64,000 bases of DNA from Bradyrhizobium sp. CB82 (GTDB taxonomy: Bacteria > Pseudomonadota > Alphaproteobacteria > Rhizobiales > Xanthobacteraceae), in the NCBI RefSeq assembly GCF_029714405.1, contig NZ_CP121651.1, forward strand, positions 248,001-312,000, in the 5' to 3' direction. Under the pieces are notes generated by a model. That model searched no databases, was not told where the DNA came from, and worked only from the letters and a program-made list of their open reading frames with translations. Positions 55,850 to 64,000 of this stretch are shown here, in pieces (positions within the stretch are counted from its first letter, which is position 1; each line of letters begins with the position of its first letter). The position numbers were made by a program, and so were the translations under genes.

Positions 55850-57205
55850 AGTCTAGGTCGGGGCACCGCCACCTCGGATTTATCGGCAGACCCGAGCACA
55901 CGGGGCTGCCAAACCGTTTGTGCTATATCGTTGCTCTCTTGCCCATGCTGTCGTTCATGATGCCGGACGTAACACGACGCCCTGCGGAACCTCGCCCCTT
56001 GTCACGAGACGCCAGAGGGCGATGAGCAGCTTACGCGCCAGCGCCACAATCATCGTCTTGCGTGTGCTGGCGCGTCCGTCGGCGGTTCGCGCCGCGAACC
56101 ATTGGGCCAGGGCGCTGTTCTTTTGGAACCTGATAAAACGCCAAGCCAGCTGGATCATGCCGCTGCGGACGCGGACATTGCCAGCCCGCGCAAGCCCCCG
56201 TTCGCGTCGACGGCTGCCGCTCTCGTCGGGCGAACCAGTAAGACCGGCGTAGCGGGCGACGGCCTTGCGATCGCGCCAGTGGCGCGAGAAGATCTCGTTG
56301 ACCAGCATGTCCGCCGTTTCGATACCAGAGCCAAGGACGCGGGCAATCAGGCGGACCATCGCGTCCGGGCTTTTCGTCTCCGCAGCAGGAGCCACCGCGA
56401 GTTTGCGCAGGCGTTCCTGTTCGACCGCACGGATCTGGTCGCGTACGACGCGTAGCCGCGCGAGATGACGGCGCAGTTCCGAAAGCGTGTTCTGCGGCAA
56501 CGGCGTGCCTTCTGCCGTGCGCAGATCTTCGAGCCCTTCGGCAAGCTTGCACTTGGTCGGCGCAAAGTGCGGATGCCGAAGCGGGTAAACATCGCCTTGA
56601 TCTGGTTGATAAGCCGCGTTTGCTCAGTCACCAGATTCTGGTGCTCACGGTTTGGTCGCCTCGCGTCCTCCTCCTCGATCGTCGGGATCGCCACCATGCT
56701 GCAATGGCGCCTCTCGCCGCGCAGCCAGCCGAGAAAGACGCGCATCAGAAGTTCCGTATCGAGACGATCGGTCTTCGCGCGCCGGTGTTCGCGCGACACC
56801 GCGATGCTGGTGGGATGGATGACGTAGGCCTCAACATCGCGCGCCCGCAGCCAGCGCGCGAGCCAGAACCCGTCGCGGCCAGCCTCAAAGGCGACGACGA
56901 TACGCTTGATGTTGCGCCCAGCCTTGCCGGCTTCGCGGCGCCAACGATGCAAGAGCTTCAGCAACGTTTCCTCGTTGGCGTCGAATTTCTTAAGTGGCGT
57001 TCGATGCCGGGAACGAGTGCCGCAACCAGCCACTTCGTTTGGCTCATCTCGATCACGGCGATGATTGTGCTATCCTGCTCGAGAGCGGTGAGGGACCTGC
57101 TCGCGTCAAAACGAAAATGTTGCGACATGGGTGAGCTCCATCGGTAGCCGTCGAACAGCGCCCATGGTGCCACGTCCTCGCCGCTCGCCCCATAGCATCT
57201 GCACA
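55850..57205 (-). mobile_element. IS110-type element, copy 2 (1356 bp)
   Basis: Near-identical to 43631-44986 (two base differences seen). Same orientation, separated by 10.9 kb. Flanks differ on both sides, so it is a transposed copy, not a segment duplication. Confidence 0.88.
55955..57128 (-). pseudogene. IS110-type transposase, copy 2, same two frameshifts
   Basis: Same layout as copy 1, with one amino-acid difference (AGRDGFW versus AGREGFW). The reading frame changes at the same two places (about 56990 and 56567) as in copy 1. If these are true lesions the copy moved by transposase supplied in trans; alternatively frameshifting is part of normal expression in this subgroup. Confidence 0.85.
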
Positions 57206-57340
57206 CGACCGGAACTTGCCCCTCACAACCAAACGCGGACCCTATGAGGGCTTTATTGAAGCATTCGTATGAGTCAAACTGGCTCTCAGCGATGTCGTTC
57301 GCAAATCCGCCGTCCATGACCGATGAGCTGGGAGGCCGAG

Positions 57341-58234
57341 ATGAAGAACCTCTTAAGAAGCATCGCCTTGTCCTCGCTAACAATCGCGGCACTCCTTGGT
57401 CAGCAGACCTTGGCTCAAACGACCAAAGCGACAGAAGCCGAAGCAAAGATGTTCGCTGTGAGCGCCGGTTACGAGCGTTTCATGGGCCGCTGGAGTCGCC
57501 TGCTGGCACCGAACTACATTGCGTTTGCCGGCGTCAAGAACGGTGACCGCGTCCTCGACGTAGGAACCGGGACCGGATCGGCCGCCGCGGCAGTAGAAGC
57601 GGGAATGCCAGCGAGCGAGATTGTTGGTGTGGACCCTTCGGAGGGATTCATCGCCTACGCACAGAAGAACGTCACGTCTACCCGCGCGCACTTTGAAGTC
57701 GGCGATGCCCAGGCGCTGAAGTTCAAGGATGGAGCATTCGACAACACTCTAGCCTTGCTCGTCATGAACTTCGTCCCCGATCCCAACAAAGCAATCGCGG
57801 AAATGCGCCGCGTGACGCGTCCGCAAGGCATTGTAAGTGCCTGCGTCTGGGACTACGACGCTGGCATGCAGATGCTCAGGTTTTTCTGGGATGAAGCCGT
57901 CGCGCTCGATCCGGCCATCGAGCCAAAGGACGAGCGACACATGAAGTTCTCGCGCCAAGGTGAGCTGGGCGACCTCTGGAGGAAGGCTGGACTCATCAAT
58001 GTCAAGGAGCAGCCGCTGATCATCGACCAAGCGTATTCATCGTTCAACGACTATTGGGAGCCGTTCACGAAGGGGGCGGGCCCCGGAGGCGCGTTCGTCG
58101 TGTCGCTTCCCGAGGATCGTCGGCAACAGCTCGAAGCTCGCGTGCGCAAGCGCTTGCTAGGGGATCGCCAAGATGGCCCATTCACGCTAACAGCGAGAGC
58201 TTGGTGCGTGCGAGGGGAAGTTCCCAATTCGTAA
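57341..58234 (+). CDS. exported class I SAM-dependent methyltransferase
   Basis: 297 residues from the ATG at 57341, with GGGAGG ten bases upstream. The N-terminus MKNLLRSIALSSLTIAALLG to LAQTT is a Sec-type signal. The methyltransferase_11 fold follows: GDRVLDVGTGTGSAAAAV (motif I, about 70-87), VGVDPSEGFIAYAQ (acidic loop) and FDNTLALLVMNFVPDPNKAI (motif post-II). A signal peptide on a SAM-dependent enzyme is unexpected because SAM is cytoplasmic. Alone in its transcription unit. Confidence 0.8.
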   Translation: MKNLLRSIALSSLTIAALLGQQTLAQTTKATEAEAKMFAVSAGYERFMGRWSRLLAPNYIAFAGVKNGDRVLDVGTGTGSAAAAVEAGMPASEIVGVDPSEGFIAYAQKNVTSTRAHFEVGDAQALKFKDGAFDNTLALLVMNFVPDPNKAIAEMRRVTRPQGIVSACVWDYDAGMQMLRFFWDEAVALDPAIEPKDERHMKFSRQGELGDLWRKAGLINVKEQPLIIDQAYSSFNDYWEPFTKGAGPGGAFVVSLPEDRRQQLEARVRKRLLGDRQDGPFTLTARAWCVRGEVPNS

Positions 58235-58404
58235 TATGTCTGGGTTGGGTCTTGGTTGTGTGAAAACTCCAAGACGCTTGAGCTCGATAAGAAGTTATTC
58301 GTCCAAGACCGTTCTAGCGCTCAGGCTCGCAACCGCCTTCATCTTAGACGGCGAACTGAAGAATGTAATTCTAGCCGTGGTTCGATCCTTCGCGTTTTTT
58401 GCAC

Positions 58405-58515
58405 AGGTGCGCCGGGAGACCGGCAAGGAGTAGGTGGTGCAAGTCCACTACGATGAAGGAATAGCAAACCGCATCGACCCCAAGCCGTGCGCAGGCATCC
58501 GCAAGGATGCAGGAG
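58405..58515 (+). ncRNA. possible group II intron 5' (domain I) fragment
   Basis: GTGCGCCGGGAGACCGGCAA, followed by GGTGGTGCAAGTCCACTACG and GGAATAGCAAACCGC...GACCCCAAGCCGTGCGCAGGC, resembles the 5' end of bacterial group II introns, with paired GGTGG/CCACT-type segments. No reverse transcriptase follows; a glutathione transferase relic begins at 58522. So it would be a fragment only. Confidence 0.35.
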
Positions 58516-58521
58516 GATCGC

Positions 58522-59132
58522 ATGCTCAAGATTTTTGGAGCCCCTCATTCGCGTGCGTTTCGCGTCATCTGGCTCGCAAACGAAATCGGCATTCCCTACG
58601 AACACATTCCTGTAACGTTCAGCGTGCCGAACGCGCAATGCAAAGAACCTTGGTATCTCGCGCTGAACCCGAACGGACTTGTGCCCATGACGGCGGCTTT
58701 GTCATGTGGGAGACCGCGGCGATTAATCTCTATCTCGCCGAGACCTACAAGAACTCGCGCTATCCGTCGACGCCGCAAAGTCGAGGCCGGATGCTCCAGT
58801 GGACGTTCTTCGCGACCACCGAGGTCGAACCGGCGCTGATAACGCTGTTCCGAAATCGGATCTTCTTTCCACCTGACCAGAGGAACGAGGACCTTAGCCG
58901 TTCAGGCAGAACAAACCCTGCGCGCGAAGCTGGCGATCCTTGAGGATCAACTCGCCCAGACCCCATTTCTCGGCGGTGATACATGGAACATGGCCGACTT
59001 TATGGTCGCGTGCGTGCTGTATGTCCTCACCCGTTTAAAGTTGGACTCACGTCTTACCCGGAGCTTGATGCTTGGCTGATTGCCAGCCTCAATAGACCGG
59101 CGGCGCAAGTGGCCCGCAAATTACGAGAATAG
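58522..59132 (+). pseudogene. glutathione S-transferase, several frameshifts
   Basis: Starts MLKIFGAPHSRAFRVIWLAN behind AGGAGG, with the thioredoxin-fold N-domain and LNPNGLVPM; then a frame change and GGFVMWETAAINLYLAETYK; another frame change near 58900 and TLRAKLAILEDQLAQTPFLG with DTWNMADFMVACVLYV; the last part (LNRPAAQVARKLRE) ends at TAG 59130-59132. Three frames are needed, so it is broken. The SNAIL/TRAIL-type Asp motif of the C-domain (NMADFMVA) is kept. Confidence 0.78.
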
Positions 59133-59647
59133 AACTGTCGTGGTCGTTGCAAGGTGGCTGTGTCGAGCCAGCAGCAAGTCCGGCCCTATCCGCTATGCCC
59201 CGAAAGCGGAAGTAAATTCAGAGCATTGGCGGCTCCGCGACGGGCTGCCACGCTGTCATGGTCGCCAATGGCCTATCCGTGCAGCTCGGCCTCACTGGAC
59301 ATGCTAAGGACATCCACGTCGCGCCGATCGCGAAGCGCGACGCCGACGCGCTGATCCCCAGATGCGATACATCTATTTTCTCAATCCCGACGCGCGGGCG
59401 CGGCTCGTCTGCAAAGAAATCCCCTATGCGGAGATAGAGCGGCGCGGCGCCGGCATGTATCGCGGGATTGCGCGTGGCAAGCAGGCGATGGCCGAGGCCC
59501 CCTCGGCACAGCGGCGCGGCAGCGGCGACCGCCACGCTCCGGTTTGAGCCGACAAAAGCCAGGACTCTCGGACATCGCGCGCTCTCCGCCCGAGGGTTAC
59601 TGGCGGTCCGATTCTAACATTCCCGTCGCTTCATGGGTGCTAGACCT
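59133..59647. other. relic coding DNA, family not recognised
   Basis: Plus-strand frames such as VANGLSVQLGLTGHAKDIHV at about 59250-59310 and MRYIYFLNPDARARLVCKEI at 59362 look coding but do not connect and I cannot place them. A single arm of the 17.2-kb palindrome (GGTCCGATTCTAACATTC) lies at 59606-59623. Confidence 0.35.
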
Positions 59648-61087
59648 TCAAGCCGTCGCTATACCGGCAAACAGGTTCTTCTTGATGATCGCGTGGATGC
59701 CCCAATTGCCATCGACCACCTGCGTGACGCCGAAGTCGACTCCGATGGACATGAGCGAAATCGCCTCGTCCTCCGTCAGTCCCTTGGTGGTCATCAGGAA
59801 GCTGCGCATTTTGCGAAACGCATCCCTTAGCGCCAGATCGATCGAGGATTTCTTGTAGATGTCCTGCTGCGCCGTAGGGCCGAGCTCCGCAAGATAATTG
59901 GGGAAGCTGAATCCGTGCAAAACCCATTCGTCCTGCGTTTCAAGCAACGGGTAATTCAGCCCGGCGAGCGAACCGCTCAGTGAATTCTGCTTGCGCAGGA
60001 TGACCTGGAAGGTCCCGGTCAGCGACATTTCGATGGCGGTGCCGCACAATTCAGAATCGCCTTGCGCGGCGTGCGAGTCGCCGACTGAGAACAAGGCGCC
60101 TGGTACTGCGACCGGATAGTACAGGGTCGCCCCCTTGCCGATACGCCAATTATCGATGTTGCCGCCGAAATAGCTCGGCGGAATCGAATCGACGATGTCG
60201 GCTTCTTTTGGCGCCAGGCCCATGACGCCGAAATGCGGTCGGATCGGGATGCGGACGTTTTTGAGGATGTTGTGGCTCTCTTGCACGATCGAATGGTCGA
60301 CCGGCACGCCGGGATAGTCGATGATCTTATGCACGACACCATACGGATCGGTCTGAGGCATCCAGCGGAAGTTATAGACCGCGTGCGCCCAATTTTGCTG
60401 CCCGCTGGTATCGATTTCGTAGATAGTGCACACCTCGCGCGGCTTCGGTTCAGTGAGCAGATCATTGTAATGAAAGCCCCACCAGGCCGCCGCGTTGCTG
60501 CCGAATGACTTGCCCGGGTACGCCGGATTAGCGCAAGGCCGGGGCTTTACATCCATGATGCGGACTTCAAGGACATCGCCCGGCTCGGCGCCGCGAACAA
60601 ACACTGGACCGGTCAAGATATGCACGCCGAAGCCTTCGCCTGCGCCGCGCCCGAGCTGCTTGCCGTCGATCGGGCCGGCGCCGCGGCGATCGACGCCTTT
60701 CTTATCCTTGGTCCAAAGATAAATGCTCTCAACACCCGGATCGCCTTTGACCATCCGTTCGACATCGTCGCCAGCGTGGTGGGTCACGGCCTCGATGGTG
60801 ATGTAATCGCCCGACTCCACTTCGAGCTGAGGCTTCAATAGCTTGCTGAAATAGCCCCAATGCACCGTGTCCGAGTTGGCGGGCAAGTAGTGGTAGCTCG
60901 GCTTGCCGGGCTTGGCTTGCGCCGATGCCGGGGTGGCCAGCGTGCCGCTTGCAGCCCATGCGGCCGCGCCACCGCCCGCGACGAATGCGCTCTTAAGAAA
61001 TGTGCGCCGCTCTTGGTCGAGGTCCTCAAGAAGTTTCTGTCGATGCAGCTCAAATTGCGGGCACGTTTGATCATCGCCTGCGCACAT
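59648..61087 (-). CDS. Tat-exported acetamidase/formamidase family protein
   Basis: 479 residues from the ATG at 61087 (MCAGDDQTCPQFEL), eight bases after GAGGAG; a GTG three codons earlier is too close to the ribosome site. The signal RRTFLKSAFVAGGGAAAWA is a twin-arginine type, cut near residue 57. The FmdA_AmdA fold shows GDYITIEAVTHHAGDDVERM, GVHILTGPVFVRGAEPGDVL, PHFGVMGLAP and FSVGDSHAAQGDSELCGTAI, with the zinc-binding and catalytic positions of the family. Intact. Formamidases are usually cytosolic, so the exported form may act on amides in the periplasm or have another role. Confidence 0.85.
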   Translation of the reverse strand: MCAGDDQTCPQFELHRQKLLEDLDQERRTFLKSAFVAGGGAAAWAASGTLATPASAQAKPGKPSYHYLPANSDTVHWGYFSKLLKPQLEVESGDYITIEAVTHHAGDDVERMVKGDPGVESIYLWTKDKKGVDRRGAGPIDGKQLGRGAGEGFGVHILTGPVFVRGAEPGDVLEVRIMDVKPRPCANPAYPGKSFGSNAAAWWGFHYNDLLTEPKPREVCTIYEIDTSGQQNWAHAVYNFRWMPQTDPYGVVHKIIDYPGVPVDHSIVQESHNILKNVRIPIRPHFGVMGLAPKEADIVDSIPPSYFGGNIDNWRIGKGATLYYPVAVPGALFSVGDSHAAQGDSELCGTAIEMSLTGTFQVILRKQNSLSGSLAGLNYPLLETQDEWVLHGFSFPNYLAELGPTAQQDIYKKSSIDLALRDAFRKMRSFLMTTKGLTEDEAISLMSIGVDFGVTQVVDGNWGIHAIIKKNLFAGIATA

Positions 61088-61096
61088 GATGGTCAC

Positions 61097-61592
61097 TCCT
61101 CTCTGACGAATTGGCCCGGGCAGGAGGTAGCTTGGTAACCCGCAAGAGTTGCGCCAGTGTCAAGCCAAACTAGCCTCGCTTGGCCCACGCGCGGAATTCA
61201 ACGCTCAAACTTGTTTCACCGCAAGCGACGTAATCCGACAGACACACTGTCCAAACGCCGCATCACATTACTAAAATCCTCGATCCATTTTGCGCTAAGG
61301 CCCTTTCGGCTGCATGGAAAGCAGTTTCGCAATAGCGCGGCGGTCAGCAACGTGGCGTGACCGTCGGCGCGATGGCGTACACAAGCGCGCGGCGCGTATG
61401 CGCCGTCGGGTCTTGCTCTATCTCGCGGGCGGCTTGCATCGCCGCGAGAACGGTAGGCCGTCGCTCGACGCGGTATTGACCGCGCCCAAGAAACAGGGAT
61501 GCGGTGAAGTGATCCGCGTGGCGGATCGCCTCGATCGCGCGGGTCTCGATCGCGTTTATGAATTCTACCGCCGCTTTCCGAGAGAGATTGCA
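61097..61592. other. intergenic, no assigned gene
   Basis: An open plus frame runs from about 61314 into the collagen-like gene but has no ribosome site or recognisable domain before 61593. The divergent promoter area for the formamidase-like gene lies near 61100-61180. Confidence 0.3.
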
Positions 61593-61781
61593 ATGCAAAA
61601 AGTAATTGCGGTAACCGTAATTGGCGCCACGCTAGTACTCGCAGCATGTGGCAGAGAGCCCGGACCGAAGGGTGATCCAGGACCGCAGGGCCCTGCCGGC
61701 CCGCAGGGCGCCCAAGGGATTCAAGGAGTGCCTGGTCCCCAAGGCCCAGGGACCACAAGGACCACAGGGCCCGAAAGGTGA
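61593..61781 (+). CDS. collagen-like lipoprotein, short or frameshifted
   Basis: 62 residues: lipoprotein signal MQKVIAVTVIGATLVLAAC with the Cys as first mature residue, then Gly-x-y triplets (GPKGDPGPQGPAGPQGAQGI, QGVPGPQGP). After about ten triplets the frame changes and stops at TGA 61779-61781, while another frame continues QGPQGPQGPKGDTERMK. A slip in the repetitive CCACAGG units probably shortened it. AGAGAGA lies upstream. A surface-exposed triple helix is possible if trimerised. Confidence 0.6.
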   Translation: MQKVIAVTVIGATLVLAACGREPGPKGDPGPQGPAGPQGAQGIQGVPGPQGPGTTRTTGPER

Positions 61782-62529
61782 CACCGAACGAATGAAAACT
61801 TTGGCCCGCCGACGTTCACAGCCCGGCGGGTTTCTATTTCCGTCGACAGTGTTGCATCCAAGCCCTAGCGGTGCAGCCACATTGTCGCCATGATTGGTTC
61901 CAGCCGGTCGGATCGACCAGCGCACTGGCACGGCTAGGCTCGGCACATCTTCGGCGGGGGCGTGTGCCGGGCCGCCAGCCCTGTTCACGGTTGATCGCCG
62001 ATCTGTTCACAGCCCGTGGATAAGCGGTGCATAACTGCAGCGCGAGAAGAGAGCGCGGGCTTCGGTTCCGCGCTCACACCGCAGTTAAACGACTCAGGCC
62101 CGCACGTATTGGATCTTCTCTCGCTCGTCGGCTTGAGCAAATTAATACCGCGCTGGACTTCCTCGACAGGCCCGAACCAGACGAGTGAGGTGATAGGCCC
62201 GCCAGCGTGAACCCAACTTCGTTTGTGCCAAGTTGCTCAACGAGTATCTGCTTTCGCGCAAGCGTGGCTCATGCGGCCCCTATAGCCGGTAGAGATTAAT
62301 GGCCGAAGAACAAAGACGGTCCGTGAAACTACTGCCGTATGAGTTTACGGCGTCACGCGCCCCGGCATGTCATGCCAGTTTCGGCAGGACGTTCGAGGCG
62401 CCAGCGCCGCACGACTGGCAGACAAGGCGCCGGCCTACCCGGGACCATGGCTGGTTCCGCGGGTATCGGGTCCGCGGCATCGCTTCTTGTTTGATCGCCT
62501 TTATCCACGTACTTGGCGAAACGGGGTCC
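61782..62529. other. no assigned gene
   Basis: After the second frame of the collagen-like sequence there is no domain I can name. Short plus frames at 62016-62210 and 62299-62769 lack ribosome sites and family features; the latter is antisense to the caspase-like gene. Confidence 0.3.
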
Positions 62530-62585
62530 GTCAGTTGTAGATCTCGCCAGTCATTTTGTCAGTTGCAGATCTCGCCAGTCATTTT
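62530..62585. repeat. 28-bp tandem duplication across a stop codon
   Basis: Two tandem copies (62530-62557 and 62558-62585) of a unit starting GTCAGTTG(T/C)AGATCTCG, with one base difference. The unit contains the last codons and stop of the caspase-like gene (complement ...TGCAACTGA). The duplication is at the 3' end and does not change the protein. Confidence 0.85.
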
Positions 62586-64000
62586 CATGATTCCGCTGCC
62601 GGCCGTGGGTACTGAACCGAGGCGGCAACCCTTTGCAACCGGTCTGCAGCCCGCTTGGTTGCAGATGATCTGCCCGGACGCTTCCGACTTCGGTGCCGAC
62701 TCAGACTGCTTCCGCTCCGCGTCGCGCTTCCTGGAATCGTCGCGCGTCGCGACCGGCTTCTTTTCCTGAACCTTCTCGCATTCATTGTCGTCGCTGACAC
62801 GATAACCTGCGCGGCAGGTGATCTTCACGCACTGATCGCCATCGGCCCTGAATCCGTGATCGCAGACCAATGGGCAGACGCGCCCCGATTTTGCCTTCAG
62901 CGCGTCCAGCGCGTCGGCGCTGGCGAGCTTAGCGTCAAGTTTTGTGCCGGCATATTTATTGAACAGCGCCAATGAACGTTGCGAAGCGGAATTCCATTCG
63001 CCATCAGCCGTCGCGGTCATGCAGCCAACCCGCCGTAGTTCGACCTGCACCGGCTTTGCCAAATCTCCCGGAGATGCACTCGGCGCAGGCGGGGCCGACA
63101 ATGCCGCAATCTTCCTGCTCTCGGCTTCGGCCGCCTGCCTGTCGGCCGCTTGCTTCGCCGCGGCTTCAGCCTTAGCTTCAGCGGCCGCCTTTTCTGCGGC
63201 TTGTTTCTCGGCGAGGGCCTTGGCAGCGGCAGCTTCAGCCGCCTTGCGCTGCTGCTCGGCAGCTTCCGCCTTGGCCTGCTCGATCTGCTTGGCTTTCTCC
63301 GCTGCGATCCGCGCTTCCTCGGCGGCCTTCGCCGCCGCGACCGCCTTGTCTTGTTCAGCTTTCTTTGCGCGCTCAGTCGCAAGGCGCGCCTTCTCCTCTT
63401 CCGCCAACCGCGCTTTTTCTGTCGCGGCCGCGCGGGCCTCTTCGGCGGCGATCTTCTTGAGCTGAACCTTGGCGAGATCGGCGTAAAATCCGTCCGGGTA
63501 GGCCCGCAGGAACGCTTCCCACGCGTCACGATCGCCCATCTGCAGAGCGAGCTCATAGTCTCGCCTGAGCTCCGATTGAGGGTTGGGCTGCGGACCGGTC
63601 GCGACCGGTTTTGGCGGAACGAGGGCCACGTCGTCACCGCCCAGCGAGCCGTAAACGAAAGGCTCCTGCTTGTTGGCAGTGCTCTTCAACACGTCGTCGC
63701 GGACGAAGCCGAACGCCTTGCGTAGATCGAGCCCGGGCTTCGGTAGATGATCGGACAAGGCGATCGCAAACGGGCTGTTCCTGGAATCGCCATCGGACGC
63801 CGTCGAACCCGCTTTGGCGGCAAAAGCAACCATCGTGTTCGGGCTGGTCGGCTCGACCTTCGCAAGCCCGCGACCGATCGCGCGGGAGGCCACCGTACGC
63901 TTCATCGTCTTGGCGAACGGATTGTCGCGACAGGCATCCAGAATGACGAGGCGAAGCTGCTTCGCCGGCTCTATGGCGACCAGCACCCTGTCGAGCGGGA
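62559..64000 (-). CDS. caspase-like (peptidase C14) protein with coiled coil, 5' end outside window
   Basis: At least 475 residues; the start lies beyond the right edge. The visible N-terminal part has LRLVILDACRDNPFAKTM, where DACRDNPF carries the catalytic Cys of the caspase fold, then NTMVAFAAKAGSTASDGD and SPFAIALSDHLPKPGLDL. EPFVYGSLGGDD ends the protease domain. Next comes a small DYELALQMGDRDAWEAFLRA repeat-like helical region, then a long Ala/Glu/Lys coiled coil (about 170-280), and a Cys-rich C-terminus (VCPLVCDHGFRADGDQCVKI, CRAGYRVSDDNECEKV). A decayed relative lies at 46214-46940. Confidence 0.87.
   Translation of the reverse strand, partial: PLDRVLVAIEPAKQLRLVILDACRDNPFAKTMKRTVASRAIGRGLAKVEPTSPNTMVAFAAKAGSTASDGDSRNSPFAIALSDHLPKPGLDLRKAFGFVRDDVLKSTANKQEPFVYGSLGGDDVALVPPKPVATGPQPNPQSELRRDYELALQMGDRDAWEAFLRAYPDGFYADLAKVQLKKIAAEEARAAATEKARLAEEEKARLATERAKKAEQDKAVAAAKAAEEARIAAEKAKQIEQAKAEAAEQQRKAAEAAAAKALAEKQAAEKAAAEAKAEAAAKQAADRQAAEAESRKIAALSAPPAPSASPGDLAKPVQVELRRVGCMTATADGEWNSASQRSLALFNKYAGTKLDAKLASADALDALKAKSGRVCPLVCDHGFRADGDQCVKITCRAGYRVSDDNECEKVQEKKPVATRDDSRKRDAERKQSESAPKSEASGQIICNQAGCRPVAKGCRLGSVPTAGSGIMKMTGEICN

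Overview
The window looks like an accessory, insertion-sequence-rich part of a GC-rich alphaproteobacterial chromosome, most likely Bradyrhizobium or a close relative. The reasons are high GC, dense solute-binding and ABC-transport genes (including several orphan binding proteins of the ABC_sub_bind type that are expanded in this group), IS110/IS630/IS256/IS481 elements, and many gene relics. The genus is an inference from gene style, not from a marker gene.

Layout. 1-2.3 kb: a small secreted protein and an IS110 transposase. 2.7-7.1 kb: an intact CUT1-type sugar ABC operon (binding protein, two permeases, ATPase). 7.2-8.7 kb: a mosaic junction made of an IS481 fragment, the 3' half of a tRNA-Lys gene, the last residues of a tyrosine integrase and a truncated P-loop kinase; I read it as a scar of genomic-island integration. 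8.9-20.5 kb: the best preserved block, two divergent operons. Leftward: a GntR/FCD regulator, CUT2 ATPase, permease and binding protein, a D-2-hydroxyacid dehydrogenase and an RraA-like aldolase-family protein. Rightward: an SMP-30 lactonase-like enzyme, a second CUT2 binding protein, ATPase and permease, and a VOC protein. Twin CAGATCTAA sites 21 bp apart lie between them. Together they look like one regulon for uptake and oxidation of a sugar, lactone or sugar acid.

20.5-33 kb is decaying DNA: remnants of VOC, LysR, GFA, IS110, YedK-like and prophage genes (recT, a tail-like protein, small phage ORFs, a lone ParB-like protein), mixed with a few intact genes (a 68-residue molbindin, a membrane protein, a VOC protein, small secreted proteins). 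One IS630 lies beside recT.

33-40 kb holds a large orphan sensor histidine kinase divergent from an orphan periplasmic binding protein, a lipoprotein and an intact ABC_sub_bind protein. 40-43.7 kb: another ABC_sub_bind gene cut by an IS256 element with an exact 8-bp target duplication, then a broken tyrosine recombinase. 43.6-57.2 kb: two near-identical IS110-type copies in direct orientation flank a 10.9-kb stretch with an M48 protease, a decayed caspase-like gene, an intact ABC_sub_bind gene, an intact IS110 transposase, plasmid-like partition relics and a broken Old Yellow Enzyme gene. 57-64 kb: an exported SAM methyltransferase, a broken glutathione transferase, a Tat-exported formamidase-like protein, a collagen-like lipoprotein and a caspase-like protein that runs off the window end.

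Many genes here carry frameshifts, so either the region is under relaxed selection or some single-base errors come from the assembly. The clearest functional systems are the CUT1 operon, the twin-CUT2 regulon and the kinase/binding-protein pair.
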